The notes under the pieces: model-generated
Databases searched by the model: none
Told to the model about the DNA's origin: nothing
Seen by the model: only the letters and a program-made list of their open reading frames with translations
Translations under genes and position numbers: made by a program
NCBI GenBank assembly: GCA_036000545.1
Contig: DASYVD010000105.1
Location: 1 to 64,000 of the forward strand
DNA: 64,000 nt
DNA from: DASYVD01 sp036000545
GTDB lineage: Bacteria; Actinomycetota; UBA4738; CALAEC01
Direction of reading: 5' to 3'
Shown: positions 63,801 to 64,000 of the stretch, in pieces
Position numbering within the stretch: position 1 is the first letter of the stretch
How the letters are laid out: each line of letters begins with the position of its first letter

Positions 63801-64000
63801 GGTCACCGATCGCATCGATCTGGCCATCGAGGCGTCCGGGAAGACCGCTGAAGCGGTGGCTGCCCATCGGGAGTGGATCGCCGGTGAGGTCCTGGCCGTC
63901 CGGGTCGACGACGGCGCCCCGGAGGGGTGGGACGGGGCCCGGCGCGAGCTCGCGGAACTCGACGGCGTCGAGGTGGGGATCACCCTCCGCCGGGCGACGT
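60823..64000 (+). CDS. ileS: Isoleucyl-tRNA synthetase, type 2 (3' end outside the window)
   Basis: An open frame of 1,059 codons that runs off the window. It is the class-I enzyme that attaches Ile to its tRNA. The ATP motif corresponding to HIGH is GIHHVES (H59, H60), as in eukaryotic-like IleRS2; GWDCHGLPVELEVEKEIG follows and KMSKS stands at 603-607. The editing domain (AWTTTPWTLPSNLGLAV) and anticodon-binding domain are present. Type-2 IleRS are known for natural mupirocin resistance. The GTG start has GGGGGAGGAAG upstream; an in-frame ATG at 60805 lies right after the T-box hairpin. Confidence 0.97.
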   Translation, partial: MPRYRPVDPKVNFPSLERGIIEFWRERRIFEKSLDLRKDSPEWVFYEGPPTANGKPGIHHVESRTFKDVYPRFKTMTGHFVFRKGGWDCHGLPVELEVEKEIGTKTKRDIEAFGVAEFNRLCRESVTRYVEDWEGLTQRIGFWLDLSDAYWTMTPEYIESVWWSLKELHRQGLLFEDDKSVAFCPRCSTSLSDHEVALGYTTVVDPSVFVKFRIVQAPDPGLVDSSIVAWTTTPWTLPSNLGLAVDPDETYERVLIDGEDLIIAKRLRTKVLGDGGRVKSTFKGQRLLVGRGTRYESLYPNVEGDVHRVVAADFVSMEEGTGVVHIAPGFGSEDLEIGRREGWPAYRPIDDFGRFTDETPVEWIRGKFVKDADPLITEDLRARGLLLRDEPYEHTYPLCWRCDTPLLYMAHASWYVRTTAKKDRLLAVNESVSWYPERIKHGRYGDWLENNVDWALSRQRYWGTPLPVWRCTNKHVTVVGSLKELSDLSGRDVTGVDPHRPDIDEITFPCPECGEESPRVPDLIDVWYDSGAMPFAQWGYHPELGRGVEAFRTRFPADFIAEAIDQTRGWFYSLMAEATLLFETTAYRNVVCLGLLLDAEGRKMSKSLGNVIDPWTVLDRHGADALRWFLISGGSPWADRRVSVEAVEDVVRQFLLTLWNVYSFFVTYANADGFDPAEHDVPPGGRPILDRWVLSQLARTVAEAREGLDQYDATGAGRRIERFVDDLSNWYLRRARRRFWDPARPQEAREKATAFLTLHDCLLTVAQLLAPFTPFISEEIWRNLAGRRDAAPESVHLSDYPQPDRSFVDDALDEAMQAARDIVELGRRVRNDARVKVRQPLRRAMVHYSGDRSALEPLLSLVAEELNLKEVVFSESAEELAEWRAKPNFRVLGPRLGPRVKDIAAALAADDGSRASALARGESVTVAVDGGQISLTPGDVDLVQETRAGWGAAAEGGLTVALDLEVTPDLRLEGLARDLVRLIQDARKAAGLEVTDRIDLAIEASGKTAEAVAAHREWIAGEVLAVRVDDGAPEGWDGARRELAELDGVEVGITLRRAT

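Overview
The window is high-GC bacterial chromosome, most likely from a member of the Actinomycetota. The pointers are a rapZ-gap-pgk-tpiA run with secG nearby, a traR/dksA-lspA-rluD operon beside dnaE and ileS, an IdeR-type iron box, a T-box leader on a type-2 ileS, GTG/TTG starts, and many genes whose -10 box lies only 6-9 nt before the start codon. No phage, plasmid, IS element or CRISPR array was seen; the gene content is mostly chromosomal housekeeping plus nutrient import.

Layout. Positions 1-10.2 kb (minus strand): a peptide/oligopeptide ABC operon in the order oppC-SBP-oppB-oppD-oppF, then secG, two further family-5 solute-binding lipoproteins without their own permeases, and a hemerythrin-like protein. 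10.2-14.2 kb: rapZ-gap-pgk-tpiA. 14.3-28.3 kb: uvrC, uvrA and uvrB, interrupted by a propeller-plus-cupredoxin lipoprotein, a divergent S9 peptidase, a membrane protein, an amidohydrolase and a secreted LVIVD-repeat protein. 28.3-32.7 kb: a PH-like gene split by an apparent frameshift, a DUF2203 protein, a cupin/zinc-ribbon protein, a HAD hydrolase, coaE and rpsA. 32.8-35.2 kb (plus): an acyl-CoA-dehydrogenase homologue overlapping a type III polyketide synthase. 35.2-40.3 kb: polA (minus), then a DtxR regulator, an FTR1 iron permease with a DtxR/IdeR operator, and a DUF554 protein. 40.3-40.7 kb is non-coding and rich in inverted repeats. 40.7-43.8 kb: a polar amino-acid ABC system plus a cupredoxin lipoprotein. 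43.9-50.9 kb: a livJ-H-M-G-F branched-chain-type ABC operon ending in a sarcosine-oxidase-like flavoenzyme. 51.1 kb: a tRNA with anticodon CAA. 51.2-53.6 kb: a DppA-type (M55) aminopeptidase and two paralogous membrane proteins. 53.6-60.3 kb: dnaE, a divergent RecB-like nuclease, rluD, lspA and traR/dksA. 60.3-60.8 kb: a tandem 74-bp duplication and an isoleucine T-box leader. 60.8-64.0 kb: the first 1,059 codons of ileS, running off the window.

How it fits together. Three ABC importers, two orphan binding proteins, and the S9, M55 and amidohydrolase enzymes suggest a heterotroph that takes up peptides and amino acids. Each importer operon has a strong stem-loop without a T-run between the binding-protein gene and the permease gene, a layout that fits making more binding protein than membrane components. 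uvrA, uvrB, uvrC and polA lie within about 24 kb and give most of a nucleotide-excision repair set. The iron regulator and its likely target (FTR1) are adjacent and joined by a near-perfect operator.

The most unusual things seen are a dispersed inverted pair of ~100-bp elements (one ending inside the oxidase gene), a CAA-anticodon tRNA with a short variable loop, two DnaA-box-like sites in the dnaE promoter region, the acyl-CoA-dehydrogenase-like/type III PKS pair, membrane extensions on two ABC permeases, the widespread leaderless-start pattern, and the ileS T-box whose terminator-like hairpin has no U-run. All functional statements come from reading the sequence and from family knowledge; no database search was run.
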